Shown here piece after piece: positions 23,981 to 32,748 of a stretch of DNA of 35,787 nt. Both the position numbers and the translations under genes were made by a program. Source of the DNA: Treponema sp. (GTDB taxonomy: Bacteria; Spirochaetota; Spirochaetia; Treponematales; Breznakiellaceae); contig JAITIK010000139.1 of the NCBI GenBank assembly GCA_031279555.1, forward strand, positions 1 through 35,787. The letters run 5' to 3'. The notes under the pieces are model-generated. The model was not told the origin of the DNA. It ran no database searches and saw nothing but the letters and a program-made list of their open reading frames with translations. Positions within the stretch are counted from its first letter, which is position 1. Every line of letters starts with the position of its first letter.

Positions 23981-26004
23981 GGATAAATCTTCCTCCCTTT
24001 CTCGTCTCCAATGCCGGTGTGTCTGAAAAAATACGTGTTGATGACATCACGCCACTGACGGGCGTTTTCAAGCTGCCGCTCCATACGCGCGTTCACGCTC
24101 TCAAAAACAGTGTCATTGAGCTTGTCTTTCAAACCACCCCATGCGTCAAGCATGACATTCACTTCATCATACCCTTCAAAGTGAGTGTCATAGATGTTCT
24201 GGAGCAATGTTTTCCCATTTTTCATTACATAATCATAGGGAATCCGGTGAAAAAAAAGCAAAAGTTCTTCGGGACACGTCGCCGGGTCGGCGAACATCGC
24301 GGCGTTTTTAGGCGCGTATTGCTCCGTGTAACCGGAGCCTGCGGGGGTTCTGTCTACGCCAATAGCCTTATAGTCAGCCCGGTGGTAGGTACCCCATTTC
24401 GAGAATTCGTACGCCTCGATGTTTGGGCCGTAATGATGACCGGATTCCACCATGAAGCAAACGCCGAAAGGAGCGTTGTATTTTTGGTACGTCGGATATG
24501 AATCAAGGAGGATTTTTGCAACGCTCCGGCTGACGCTTTCGTCGTCAGGAAACGTCAGCCGGCTCCACTCATCCGCGATTTCATGCGGGGATAGAGATGG
24601 GTTCCACGCAAGGCGTCCGTAGCCGAAAAGATTCGCCTGCGCCAGAGTATGCCCCGTCCAGTTGCCGTCAAGCCCCGTATTCCCTACAGCGGCAAGCCCG
24701 TCAATACGTCCGCTTGCAAGAAGCGAGCGGATTGTTCCGTTTTCCGCAGCGTCCCCATATCCAGAATCGAATTTCATCACATCGCTCCACATCCACGGCA
24801 GGAAGCATAGATCTATTTGTTGACCCGTATATTCCTGGGTTATCTGTAGCTCCATGGCGTACCGTGTCTTTTTAAATGCGCCGAACAGCGGGGACACCGG
24901 CTCCCGCACCTGAAAATCGTAGGGACCATGCTTTATTTGCAGGATGACGTTATCGTCAAACTGTCCGTCAAGGGGTTTGAAATTGTCAAAAGCGGCGCGG
25001 GCGCGATCAATGGCGGCGTCTCGCCAATCTTGTACGCAGTTGTACACAAAACACCGCCAGACAACTTCTCCGTTGTGCGGCGCGAGCGCTTTCGCAAGCA
25101 TATTAGCGCCTTCCGCGTGGTTTCTCCCATACTGAATGGGACCGGATTCGTATTCGGAATCGGCTTTGACCAGAAATCCCGCCAAATCCGGGATATAACG
25201 GTAGATGACAGCCGCCCTGTTTTTCCACCATGCGGCGACCCCTTCATCAAGCGGATCCGCGGTTCCTATTTCGGCGCGAGGAGCGCCGAAGTTAACGCTA
25301 AGCATGAGCCGGACGCCGAACGGCCTGAAAATATCCGCAATCTCCGCGACCTTCGGCAAAAATTTCTCGCTGATCAATTCCTTCGCCGCGCCGCGTACAT
25401 TTACATTGTTGATTGAAATCCGGTTGATGCCCACAGAAGCTAAAAGCCGGGCGTAATCCTTCAAGCGGACAGGATCGAATTCGACGCGGTCGCCGTTGAA
25501 AAAGAGAGAGCGTCCCGCATACCCGCGTTCTACGCCGCCGTCAAGGTTGTCCCAATGGTTGATCATGCGCAGTGTTGAAACCGGCGCATCCGCGACGTCA
25601 ACGCCGAAAACAAACTGGTTCAGGGCAATCAGGCGGACAAACCGGTATACGCCGTAGAGAACGCCTTGTTCGTCAGCCCCTCCAATGACTATCCTCGAAC
25701 CTACAGACCGGATGATAAAACCCTCGCTTTTCTGTTTTGGAAGAGAAAAGCCGTATTTTGCATTAAGATGATCAATGGTTCCAAGCAGAATGCGCTTCCC
25801 ATCCGTATTTTCATCCATTTTCCGGCTTTTTTGAGCGACGCCGAAACAGTGGGCTAGAGCAAACCGCAGTTCCTCCGCCGCGTTTTCTACAATGCCCCCC
25901 TTTTCCTCGCACGCCACATTTTCAAGAAAACCGATTGTGTCTACGGCGCCTTCCATATCTCCGCGCTTTTGAAACCAGCAGTCGTATTCCATTACAATGG
26001 TCAT
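23977..26004 (-). CDS. aguA: GH67 alpha-glucuronidase
   Basis: A 675-residue GH67 enzyme that removes (4-O-methyl)glucuronic acid from the end of xylo-oligosaccharides. The family's catalytic region is complete: acid in GFLVKADSEYESGP, and the two carboxylates in DDNVILQIKHGPYDFQVREP. N-terminal (about 1-130) and C-terminal helical domains fit the usual three-domain layout and length. No signal peptide, so it works on imported aldouronic acids in the cytoplasm. AAAGGAG precedes the ATG by 5 bases. No xylanase, xylosidase or transporter is adjacent; its downstream partner is the unrelated radical-SAM gene, to which it is translationally coupled. Confidence 0.93.
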   Translation of the reverse strand: MTIVMEYDCWFQKRGDMEGAVDTIGFLENVACEEKGGIVENAAEELRFALAHCFGVAQKSRKMDENTDGKRILLGTIDHLNAKYGFSLPKQKSEGFIIRSVGSRIVIGGADEQGVLYGVYRFVRLIALNQFVFGVDVADAPVSTLRMINHWDNLDGGVERGYAGRSLFFNGDRVEFDPVRLKDYARLLASVGINRISINNVNVRGAAKELISEKFLPKVAEIADIFRPFGVRLMLSVNFGAPRAEIGTADPLDEGVAAWWKNRAAVIYRYIPDLAGFLVKADSEYESGPIQYGRNHAEGANMLAKALAPHNGEVVWRCFVYNCVQDWRDAAIDRARAAFDNFKPLDGQFDDNVILQIKHGPYDFQVREPVSPLFGAFKKTRYAMELQITQEYTGQQIDLCFLPWMWSDVMKFDSGYGDAAENGTIRSLLASGRIDGLAAVGNTGLDGNWTGHTLAQANLFGYGRLAWNPSLSPHEIADEWSRLTFPDDESVSRSVAKILLDSYPTYQKYNAPFGVCFMVESGHHYGPNIEAYEFSKWGTYHRADYKAIGVDRTPAGSGYTEQYAPKNAAMFADPATCPEELLLFFHRIPYDYVMKNGKTLLQNIYDTHFEGYDEVNVMLDAWGGLKDKLNDTVFESVNARMERQLENARQWRDVINTYFFRHTGIGDEKGRKIYP

Positions 26005-26035
26005 AAAAACTCCTTTTATTTTATCGTACCATACA

Positions 26036-26064
26036 TTGACATTTTATTTAATATGCGGTAGAAT
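26036..26064 (+). promoter_or_regulatory. Strong promoter of the lipoprotein-GT operon
   Basis: Consensus TTGACA (26036-26041), 17-base spacer, TAGAAT (26059-26064). Seven bases separate the -10 box from the ATG at 26072, and no Shine-Dalgarno site exists, so the message would be leaderless. The promoter lies in the divergent gap to the alpha-glucuronidase gene. Confidence 0.7.
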
Positions 26065-26071
26065 CATAAAC

Positions 26072-26452
26072 ATGAGAATTATTATAAGCTTCTTTTTTCT
26101 TTGGCAGATCATCTCATGCGCCTCCGGACCTGTAGAGATACCTGAAGGAACAACGCCCGACAAACTTATCCAGTTAGGGCAGGAAGCTTCGGATAAGAAC
26201 AAATATGATCTGGCGATCCAGTATTATCAAGCCGTAATAGACAGATTCCCAACACAGATCGACAGCGTATGCGGCGCGGAATATGAAATTGCGTTTATCC
26301 ATTACAAGCAAAAAAAATATGACGTCGCGCGCCAAAGGTTAAACGCCCTGCTCGCCCGTTACGACGAACCAGATGCGGAGTTGCTTCCTGGAGAATATAA
26401 AATACTTGCCAATATTGCGCTTGACAAAATGACGGTGGATAAGGATCACTAG
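26072..26452 (+). CDS. Small TPR-type lipoprotein
   Basis: A 126-residue protein with a short signal peptide (IIISFFFLWQIISC) ending in a relaxed spirochaetal lipobox, acylation expected at C16. After it come about two TPR-like helical hairpins (KLIQLGQEASDKNKYDLAIQ, YEIAFIHYKQKKYDVARQRL). The start at 26072 is set by the signal peptide and promoter; an in-frame ATG 25 codons earlier would put the promoter inside the gene. It stops 4 bases before the glycosyltransferase and should be in the same operon. Its shape recalls a short BamD- or YbgF-like scaffold, but no specific function can be given. Confidence 0.75.
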   Translation: MRIIISFFFLWQIISCASGPVEIPEGTTPDKLIQLGQEASDKNKYDLAIQYYQAVIDRFPTQIDSVCGAEYEIAFIHYKQKKYDVARQRLNALLARYDEPDAELLPGEYKILANIALDKMTVDKDH

Positions 26453-26456
26453 TGAA

Positions 26457-27554
26457 ATGACCGTCATTCATGTCCTTGAACCATTCGCTTCCGGCGTTGT
26501 CACTGCCGTTATAAACATAATACAGCAGTTGCCTGGCATAAATTATATTGTGGTGCATGGCTCCCGATTGTGGGTTGAGGATATTGAAAGCGTTAAAAGA
26601 AAATTTCCGCAGGGGGTTGTCTTTGTAAATTGGGTGGATGTCCAAAGAGAAGTAAGCCTTAGGCACGATTTTCTCGCTTTGAAATCGCTTCTAAAAATAC
26701 TCGCCCCTTACAAAGGCGCCGATGTCATCGTCCATTTGCACTCGTCGAAAGCCGGCTTTTTAGGCAGGTTGGCATGCAAAATGCTAGGCATAAAAAAGGT
26801 GATCTACACGCCGCATGGGGCGTCTTTCGTCCGTACGGATATAGGGTTTTTCAGTAGATGCTTTTACCGGTTTCTTGAGAGACTGGGCGGAAAATTCGGC
26901 GGAATAATAGCGGCATGCGGACATTCCGAAGCGGAATTATATAAAAACATGGCGGATCAAGTGATCGTTGTGCCTAATGGAGTTCCCACCGTCCGTTCTG
27001 TGGAAGAAAAGTTTATTGCGCTGCAAAATCCCGAAGAAGAGCCGTTCGTTATGTTCACGGGCATTGCGAGCGTTCAAAAAAATCCGGCGTTGTTTAATAC
27101 AATAGCCTCATCCTTGTCTGGAGTGCGTTTCTACTGGATTGGAGACGGTCCCCTCTGCTCCGCACTCGTCTCGCCCAATATTACGGTGACGGGTTGGAAG
27201 GATAAAGATACAGTCAACAGGTACCTCGACCGGTGTTTGATATACCTTTCCGCTTCCAAATGGGAAGGTTTGCCTTATGGGATGATTGAGGCGATGGCTT
27301 CCGGATGCGCCTTGCTCGTAAGCAATGTGTACGGCAACCGCGATCTTGTGATCGCCGGAGAAAACGGCTTTGTATACAACAACGCAAATGAAGCGGTGAT
27401 GTTGTTGTCGGAGATGCTTGAAAAGCGGGAGAAAACGCTCGCTATGGCGAGAAAAAGCAGGGAGATTGCGGAGAGCGAGTACTCGGTTGAAAAGATGGGG
27501 AAAAAATATAGGGCTATCTACGAGACGATTGGGGGGGGGGGGGGCAAAGCATAG
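26457..27554 (+). CDS. GT4-family glycosyltransferase with poly-G tract near its 3' end
   Basis: A 365-residue retaining glycosyltransferase of the GT-B fold, GT4 type. The N-terminal acceptor half has VIHVLEPFASGVVTAV and HLHSSKAGFLGRLACKMLG; the C-terminal donor half has FTGIASVQKNPALF, FYWIGDGPL and the conserved EGLPYGMIEAMASG (E-x7-E). It should transfer a sugar from a nucleotide donor to a surface glycan or lipid at the inner membrane. Codons 359-363 are inside a run of 14 G, so the last residues (IGGGGGKA) depend on tract length. It follows the lipoprotein by 4 bases, with AAGGA 11 bases upstream of the ATG. Confidence 0.88.
   Translation: MTVIHVLEPFASGVVTAVINIIQQLPGINYIVVHGSRLWVEDIESVKRKFPQGVVFVNWVDVQREVSLRHDFLALKSLLKILAPYKGADVIVHLHSSKAGFLGRLACKMLGIKKVIYTPHGASFVRTDIGFFSRCFYRFLERLGGKFGGIIAACGHSEAELYKNMADQVIVVPNGVPTVRSVEEKFIALQNPEEEPFVMFTGIASVQKNPALFNTIASSLSGVRFYWIGDGPLCSALVSPNITVTGWKDKDTVNRYLDRCLIYLSASKWEGLPYGMIEAMASGCALLVSNVYGNRDLVIAGENGFVYNNANEAVMLLSEMLEKREKTLAMARKSREIAESEYSVEKMGKKYRAIYETIGGGGGKA
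27531..27544 (+). repeat. Homopolymeric G tract, 14 G
   Basis: Fourteen consecutive G in the last codons of the glycosyltransferase. As written the protein ends ...IGGGGGKA. One G fewer replaces the end with AKHRLRRLEYGDKYAVALP (stop at 27603); one more gives QSIDCGGLNMAISTL before a stop. Such tracts change length by polymerase slippage, and treponemes are known to use poly-G tracts for phase variation. The tract is also 115 bases upstream of the next gene. Confidence 0.9.
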
Positions 27555-27659
27555 ATTGCGGCGGCTTGAATATGGCGATAAGTACGCTGTAGCCCTGCCT
27601 TAAAAAAAGGATATTCTAAGACGTCAGTTTTTAGAATTTTCGTATTTTATGTAGACCTT

Positions 27660-28889
27660 ATGAAACCGAGTTCTTTATATAATATAAAAATCTATTTTAT
27701 TATTCTCTGCGCCTTTTATGCGTTCTTGCCAAGCGGATGCGCTGAAAAGCAAGTTGAAGCTATTACAAGAGAAAACCTCTTTATCCTGCAAATCGGACGC
27801 CTTGAGGATCAAATCGCCTTCTATAATCAAGACGGAGACAGGGGCAGAAACGGATTTTGTATGAGCGAAGGCATTTTCTATATTTCCGACACTGACGGGC
27901 AGAAAGTGACGCGGTTTAATTCCTACGGCGACATCTTGACCATGATCTACAATGACGAGACAAACCCTCAGCCTTTGACGCTCAAACCGAAACTGGATAG
28001 TGAAAGCGTAACCCGTTGGGCTTTCACCTATCCTTTTCAAAAGCCGGGAAGAATTACGATTGATAGGCAGAAACATATTTATGTTGAAGACCTCATCCCG
28101 GATGAGCGGCGTAGTTTTGATCCGGAGAGTAAAGCGTTGTTGGATAGAGTGGCGCTTCATTTTGACGCAGACGGCAGGTTTCTTGAGTATCTTGGGCAGG
28201 AAGGTATAGGCGGGAGTCCATTTCCACAGATAGAGGGGCTGTACACTTCAGTGAACGACGATCTCGCCGTTGTGTGCAGGCTTTCTACGGGGTGGAATAT
28301 CTATTGGTTTGATACGGACGGCATTCTGCTGTATCTCATAAAGATAAAAAACGGCTCCGTTCCCATTCCATCGGACCGCAAAGATGTGGTTTTTGCGTCA
28401 TTGGACAGTATAGCCGTAGCCCCAGACGCCAGAAAGCTCTATATAAAAGTAGACTATTATCGTGATACGTTTGATGATTCCACCAATACGCGCACAGGAA
28501 ATGAAAGCGATAGTTCCATTATCTGGGTGATGCGCGTTGAAGATGGAATTTATGAAAAAAACATTGAAACGCCGCTTTACGAAGCCGTATATACGGAAAA
28601 CAACCGCAAAGTTGTCATAAAAATTCCTTATACGCTTTTGGGAATCGCGGAAAATGAGCGGGTGTTTTTATATTTCCCCGAAGAAAGCGGGTACGCTCTT
28701 TTAATTCTGGATACGCGGGAATCAAACGGCATCCAACATCAAAGCTCCATCAGAGTTGATATGAATGAATTGCAGTTCAACGCCTTTAATTTGTCTCGCG
28801 AGGGTATTTTATCCGCAATGCTGATAAGCGATTGGGACGTCAAGCTGGTATGGTGGAGAACGGATAAATTTCTTGAAGATGATGGATAA
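27660..28889 (+). CDS. Lipoprotein with beta-propeller (NHL-like) features
   Basis: A 409-residue predicted lipoprotein. The signal peptide (about 1-27) has a hydrophobic core IYFIILCAFYAFLPSGC ending at the likely lipidated Cys27. The rest shows repeated short beta-rich units of the kind seen in six-bladed propellers: FYISDTDGQKVTRFNSYGDI, ITIDRQKHIYVEDL, HFDADGRFLEYLG, IYWFDTDGILLYLI. Such proteins usually bind peptides or glycans at the cell surface; no catalytic motif is visible. There is no good Shine-Dalgarno site, and only a weak TATGTA-like box lies before the ATG. It overlaps the start of the NAD(P)HX repair gene, so it belongs to the same operon. Confidence 0.78.
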   Translation: MKPSSLYNIKIYFIILCAFYAFLPSGCAEKQVEAITRENLFILQIGRLEDQIAFYNQDGDRGRNGFCMSEGIFYISDTDGQKVTRFNSYGDILTMIYNDETNPQPLTLKPKLDSESVTRWAFTYPFQKPGRITIDRQKHIYVEDLIPDERRSFDPESKALLDRVALHFDADGRFLEYLGQEGIGGSPFPQIEGLYTSVNDDLAVVCRLSTGWNIYWFDTDGILLYLIKIKNGSVPIPSDRKDVVFASLDSIAVAPDARKLYIKVDYYRDTFDDSTNTRTGNESDSSIIWVMRVEDGIYEKNIETPLYEAVYTENNRKVVIKIPYTLLGIAENERVFLYFPEESGYALLILDTRESNGIQHQSSIRVDMNELQFNAFNLSREGILSAMLISDWDVKLVWWRTDKFLEDDG

Positions 28890-30441
28890 CAAAAAATTGA
28901 TTTCCGCTAAAGCGGCGGCTCAACTTGACAAAGAAGCCTCCCTATCATGGGGTTTGAACGCATTCACGCTTGTTGAAGCGGTGGGGCGTACAGCCGCATT
29001 TCGTCTTGTCCGCGTTTTTCCGGCGTTATTTCAGAGGAAACCCAAAATCGCCGTTTTTGCCGGTTCCGGAAATAACGGCGCGGACGCCATGTCGATGGCG
29101 AGGTCGCTCATCTTGCAGGGCAAGGCGGACGACGCGCTTCTGATCCTCAAAAAGAAGCCGGATGTTTCATGTCCGCAGACGCCTCATTCGCAAGCGTTCA
29201 TATCCCTTGCTAAAATGAATGTCCCTTTTCTGGTGTGGGACGCCGCCCTGTCCTCTTCTCAATATAGAGAAAAGCTTGAAAATTTCGACATCATCCTTGA
29301 TGGCATAACCGGCTCCGGCTTGGAGGGAGAAATAAAAAACCAAGCCGCAGAAATGACTCATGTCATTAACGAAGTAAAAAACGCGAGAAAAATATCCATT
29401 GACATGCCTTCGGGCAATTTTGACGGCTGGAATAAAGAAATGCCCATCGTCAAGGCTGACGCTACGCTTGCCATAGAACCGCTGAAACTATGTCTTTACA
29501 CGCCTGCGGCCCGCCCTTTTGCGGGCAGAATCATCAGCGTTGATGGAATTTTTCCACAGGCGCTTATGGAGGCTTGCGCGGAAGCGGAACTGCTTGATTG
29601 GGAGACAGAGAACCAAAAAATCCCAATGATACAACCGGACGCCTACAAGTACAGCCGCGGTGTCATTGAAATACACGCGGGATCAATAGGCGCCACCGGC
29701 GCCGCCCGTATTGCGGCGCGAGGCGCGGAGGCTTCCGGCGCCGGACTCATCCGCTTGCTAGTTGATGAGGACATTTACCCCATTGTGGCTTCTTCATCAG
29801 GAAGCGTCATGGTCGCGCTTCCTTCCGTTGAAACGCGATTCTCCCCGGATGCGCTGCTTGTGGGTCCGGGCTGGGGTAAAGGCCCCAAACGGCTTCCGGC
29901 GTTGCAAAAGGCGGTTGAACAGGACATTCCGCTCGTATTGGACGCTGACGCCATCCGCCTCGCAAATATGGCGGCGGCGCAATTCAATGGCAAAACCATT
30001 CTCACGCCTCACGCGGGAGAATTTTCCGCTTTTTCAGGGGCATCGAAAGAAGAAATCCTCGCCAATCCGATTCCTATTCTCAAAAAAACGGCGCGTGAGA
30101 AAAAAGCGGTCGTTCTCTTTAAAAGTCATGTCATGTTTATTGCGGCTGAAGATGGAAGAATCGGCGTTGTCGATGGCATGACGCCCGTACTCGGCGCAGG
30201 CGGTTCAGGCGACCTTCTCGCCGGCTTGTGCGCCGGCATTGCGGGGCGCATGTGGCGCGTTAAACGTATGCAAACAAACGTCCGCGCCGCCGGCAACAAT
30301 GCCTTTGACGCCTATACATGCGCTTGTACCGCGGCGACTCTCCTGATCGCCGCCGGCAAGAAAGCCCGCGGCTTTGTTGATCCATTCGTCTTAGCGGACA
30401 ACGCCGCCCAGTTAGCCGCGGACGCTTGGCTTGGACGGTAA
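28879..30441 (+). CDS. nnrD: Bifunctional NAD(P)HX epimerase/dehydratase
   Basis: About 520 residues with two fused domains that repair damaged (hydrated) NADH and NADPH. The N-terminal YjeF-type epimerase (about 1-215) has FAGSGNNGADAMSMAR (usually GNNGGDG; here GA replaces GG), LDGITGSGLEGEI and SIDMPSGNFDG. The C-terminal ADP-dependent dehydratase has HAGSIGATGAARIAARGAEA, LLVGPGWGKGP, LVLDADAIRLA, TPHAGEFSAFSG and the phosphate-site GAGGSGDLLAGLCAGIAGR. The start is one of two ATGs at 28879/28882 inside the end of the lipoprotein gene; a TTG at 28873 is also in frame. Close convergent neighbour of the carboxypeptidase gene (2 bases between stops). The whole-protein symbol in the literature is nnrD or nnrDE. 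Confidence 0.92.
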   Translation: MMDNKKLISAKAAAQLDKEASLSWGLNAFTLVEAVGRTAAFRLVRVFPALFQRKPKIAVFAGSGNNGADAMSMARSLILQGKADDALLILKKKPDVSCPQTPHSQAFISLAKMNVPFLVWDAALSSSQYREKLENFDIILDGITGSGLEGEIKNQAAEMTHVINEVKNARKISIDMPSGNFDGWNKEMPIVKADATLAIEPLKLCLYTPAARPFAGRIISVDGIFPQALMEACAEAELLDWETENQKIPMIQPDAYKYSRGVIEIHAGSIGATGAARIAARGAEASGAGLIRLLVDEDIYPIVASSSGSVMVALPSVETRFSPDALLVGPGWGKGPKRLPALQKAVEQDIPLVLDADAIRLANMAAAQFNGKTILTPHAGEFSAFSGASKEEILANPIPILKKTAREKKAVVLFKSHVMFIAAEDGRIGVVDGMTPVLGAGGSGDLLAGLCAGIAGRMWRVKRMQTNVRAAGNNAFDAYTCACTAATLLIAAGKKARGFVDPFVLADNAAQLAADAWLGR

Positions 30442-30443
30442 CT

Positions 30444-31652
30444 TCACGCGCTTCTTTTTCCTAAACTCCTGAGAAAGAGCCGTATGGCGTCCAGAAGCCG
30501 CGTCCAGAAGCCGCCACGTTCAATATCTTCCGCAACGAGAAGAGGGATGCGCCTGAGTTCTCCGATACTGTCATGCAAAACAATATCCCCTACCCTATCG
30601 CCTTTTGCGCGTGGCGCGACAACGACATCCTCTAGTTCCATTCTAAAGCGCAAATTGCCGCCCCGTTCGATCCGTACGGTAAATGGCAACGCTTCTTCTA
30701 TAGCAAGAGAAGCGTATCGTCGCTTTGACTTCCACACCCTGATGGGTTGAAGTTCTTCGACAACCGGATGCAATGTTTTGTAATGGGAAAAACCCCATTC
30801 AAGAAGCTTCCTGCCGTCAGCGTCGCGCACCTTGTCGCCGCCGTCAGCCGCCGGAGCGCCGAGGATAACGGCGATGAGGCGGGTCTCGCCTTGTTTGGCG
30901 GTAAGCGCTATATTATAGCCGGATTCGTTAATGTAACCAGTTTTCAGTCCGTCAACGCCAAGAAAACCAAGCAAGGTGTTCCGGTTTCTCTGCGTAATGG
31001 TTCCCGGTCTTGCACGATAGGCCGCCGGGACATTTTCAGGCTTTGGATAGGCGAATTCATCGACAGAATGAAGCGTTTTGAGCATTTCAGGGTGCGCTTT
31101 GATGTAAAATCTGCAAAAAACGGCGTAATCATACGCGGTTGTCATATTGTATTCAGAAACGCCGGAGGGTTCGACAAACACCGTATGAGAAAGTCCGAGC
31201 GCTTTGGCTTCTTTGTTCATTCGTTCCGCAAATTCCTCTACGGACGGCGCGCATCTCAGCGCCACCGCAACAGCGGCGTCGTTTCCAGATGGAATCGCAA
31301 GCCCTAAAAGCAATTCTTTCAAGGAGACATTCTGCCCGTCCGCCAGGAACATGAGGCTTGAGCCAAGCGGCTGGTTCACAGCCCAACTTTCCTTCGGAGG
31401 TCTTATCACCTCGTCAAAACTGACATCGCCGTTCGCAACATCAGACAACGCGATATGTATGGTCATAAGTTTTGTGAGCGACGCCGGGGGTATTGGGTCG
31501 TCTTTGTTTTTAGAGAAAAGCAGAGATCCGGTTTCCGCGTCCATAAGCGCGGCGGCGCGGGATTGAATGGTGACGGTCTCCGCCGGGAACCCTTTAGCAG
31601 GCGCCAATACAAAAACAATTAGAAAAAATAGAAATAAAAAAAAATTCCGCAT
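30444..31652 (-). CDS. dacA: D-alanyl-D-alanine carboxypeptidase (PBP5/DacA family)
   Basis: A 402-residue low-molecular-mass penicillin-binding protein that trims terminal D-Ala from peptidoglycan stem peptides. It has a cleaved signal peptide (FFLFLFFLIVFVLAPAKG), SxxK in PPASLTKLM, SxN in IPSGNDAAVA and KTG in VDGLKTGYINESGYNIAL. The C-terminal beta-rich PBP5 domain ends in an amphipathic helix (GGFWTRLLDAIRLFLRSLG) likely to lie on the membrane. The start at 31652 is chosen for the signal peptide; the frame is open 19 codons further up without a site. The RBS is poor. Repeat R2 copy 2 occupies its upstream region. Confidence 0.92.
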   Translation of the reverse strand: MRNFFLFLFFLIVFVLAPAKGFPAETVTIQSRAAALMDAETGSLLFSKNKDDPIPPASLTKLMTIHIALSDVANGDVSFDEVIRPPKESWAVNQPLGSSLMFLADGQNVSLKELLLGLAIPSGNDAAVAVALRCAPSVEEFAERMNKEAKALGLSHTVFVEPSGVSEYNMTTAYDYAVFCRFYIKAHPEMLKTLHSVDEFAYPKPENVPAAYRARPGTITQRNRNTLLGFLGVDGLKTGYINESGYNIALTAKQGETRLIAVILGAPAADGGDKVRDADGRKLLEWGFSHYKTLHPVVEELQPIRVWKSKRRYASLAIEEALPFTVRIERGGNLRFRMELEDVVVAPRAKGDRVGDIVLHDSIGELRRIPLLVAEDIERGGFWTRLLDAIRLFLRSLGKRSA

Positions 31653-31677
31653 GTATATTCCGAGTTTAGTCCGAGAT

Positions 31678-31800
31678 TGTTCAAAAACGCGCGTGGGACG
31701 CCGGAACAACCTCTATTCTCATTGGACTTGTCCGACTGCCAACCGGGTTGCCAGACAAGTCTTGCAATTTCTTACCGCTGTGAAATTGCGTTTTTTCATC
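31678..31800 (+). repeat. Dispersed repeat R2, copy 2
   Basis: Matches the minus strand of 7411-7558: AAAAACGCGC, CATTGGACT, a hairpin (31725-31761; arms GACTTGTC/GACAAGTC with inner AACC/GGTT), CAATTTC and GAAATTGCGTTTTTT followed by CAT. In both copies the hairpin loop carries gactgccaacc then ggttg, on the same relative strand. Most of the dacA-SDR divergent gap is repeat DNA. Confidence 0.6.
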
Positions 31801-31824
31801 AGGAATTTGTTCGAAAACTGAGGT

Positions 31825-31853
31825 TTCCAAACAACTCTATTATAGAATATACT
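31825..31853 (+). promoter_or_regulatory. Promoter of the SDR gene
   Basis: TTCCAA (31825-31830), 17-base spacer, TATACT (31848-31853), with an overlapping TATAGAAT just upstream. It leaves a leader of about 30 bases that carries GAGGTG. Confidence 0.5.
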
Positions 31854-31891
31854 GTAAAATCCGTAAATAAAAAAGAGGTGTTGCGGGAAAA

Positions 31892-32725
31892 ATGAAATTT
31901 TTTCAAGACTTTGACAGCGGCGTTGGAAAAACGGAACGAAAGCCGTTTTCAGGCAAGCAAGCGCTTGTTATAGGCGGTACGGGCGGAATCGGAAAAGAGA
32001 TTGCGCTTCTATTAGCCGAGTCAGGCGCCCGTATTACGTTGCACGGCGGTTCGTCACGGGAACGGCTTGCATTGACCATGGAAGCCATCCATGAACGCGG
32101 AGGCGAAGCCGACGGCTTTCTTTGGCAAATTGACGGCGTAGAAGCGATTGACCGCATATTCTCTGAATATTCCACCTGCGCGGCGCGCGCCGCGTATATT
32201 TCCCGCAACGAGCGTTTTATAAGCGGAGGCTATTATTACCCGGATATTCTTGTTTACGCCTACGGTCCCTTCAAACGCGCCGCTCTTAACGAAACAAACG
32301 CCGCTGATTGGCAGTTTTTAACGCAACAGAATCTCACTCTCCCCGGCGCCACTGTTTCCCGCGTACTGCCGTCCATGCTTGAACGCAAATGGGGGCGCAT
32401 TCTGCTTTTCGGCGGCACAAACACCGACGCCATACGGGGCTTTGCCACCACCGCCGCCTATTCAGCGGCAAAAACCAGCCTCGGCGTTTTGGCAAAATCG
32501 GTTGCAAAAGCCGCAGGCGGCGCGGGCGTCACCTGCAATGTCATTTGTCCCGGGCTTACGGACACTGAATACGCCAATGAAGCGGTCCGCGTCTACAACC
32601 GCGGCAAAAGCCCAACCGGAAAATCTCTGTCCTCCAAAATGGTGGCTTTAACCGCGATGTACGTATTGGCGAACCGCTCCATAAACGGCGCCATTATACC
32701 TGTCGATGAAGGCGTAGTTGTGTAA
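31892..32725 (+). CDS. Short-chain dehydrogenase/reductase (FabG-like)
   Basis: A 277-residue SDR oxidoreductase. The nucleotide site is GGTGGIGKEIALLLAESG (about residues 29-46). The substrate strand ILVYAYGPFKR replaces the usual NNAG, and the active site is Y-x3-K in YSAAKTSLGVLAK with the upstream Ser position less clear (LFGGTNTDA). PGLTDTEY follows, as in the family. GAGGTG lies 11 bases before the ATG. The substrate is not predictable; FabG-like 3-oxoacyl reduction and sugar or steroid oxidation are all possible. The changed NNAG motif suggests it is not a housekeeping FabG. It stands alone, convergent with the PfkB kinase. Confidence 0.85.
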   Translation: MKFFQDFDSGVGKTERKPFSGKQALVIGGTGGIGKEIALLLAESGARITLHGGSSRERLALTMEAIHERGGEADGFLWQIDGVEAIDRIFSEYSTCAARAAYISRNERFISGGYYYPDILVYAYGPFKRAALNETNAADWQFLTQQNLTLPGATVSRVLPSMLERKWGRILLFGGTNTDAIRGFATTAAYSAAKTSLGVLAKSVAKAAGGAGVTCNVICPGLTDTEYANEAVRVYNRGKSPTGKSLSSKMVALTAMYVLANRSINGAIIPVDEGVVV

Positions 32726-32748
32726 GCGCGCCTTTTCAAACAGCGGAA

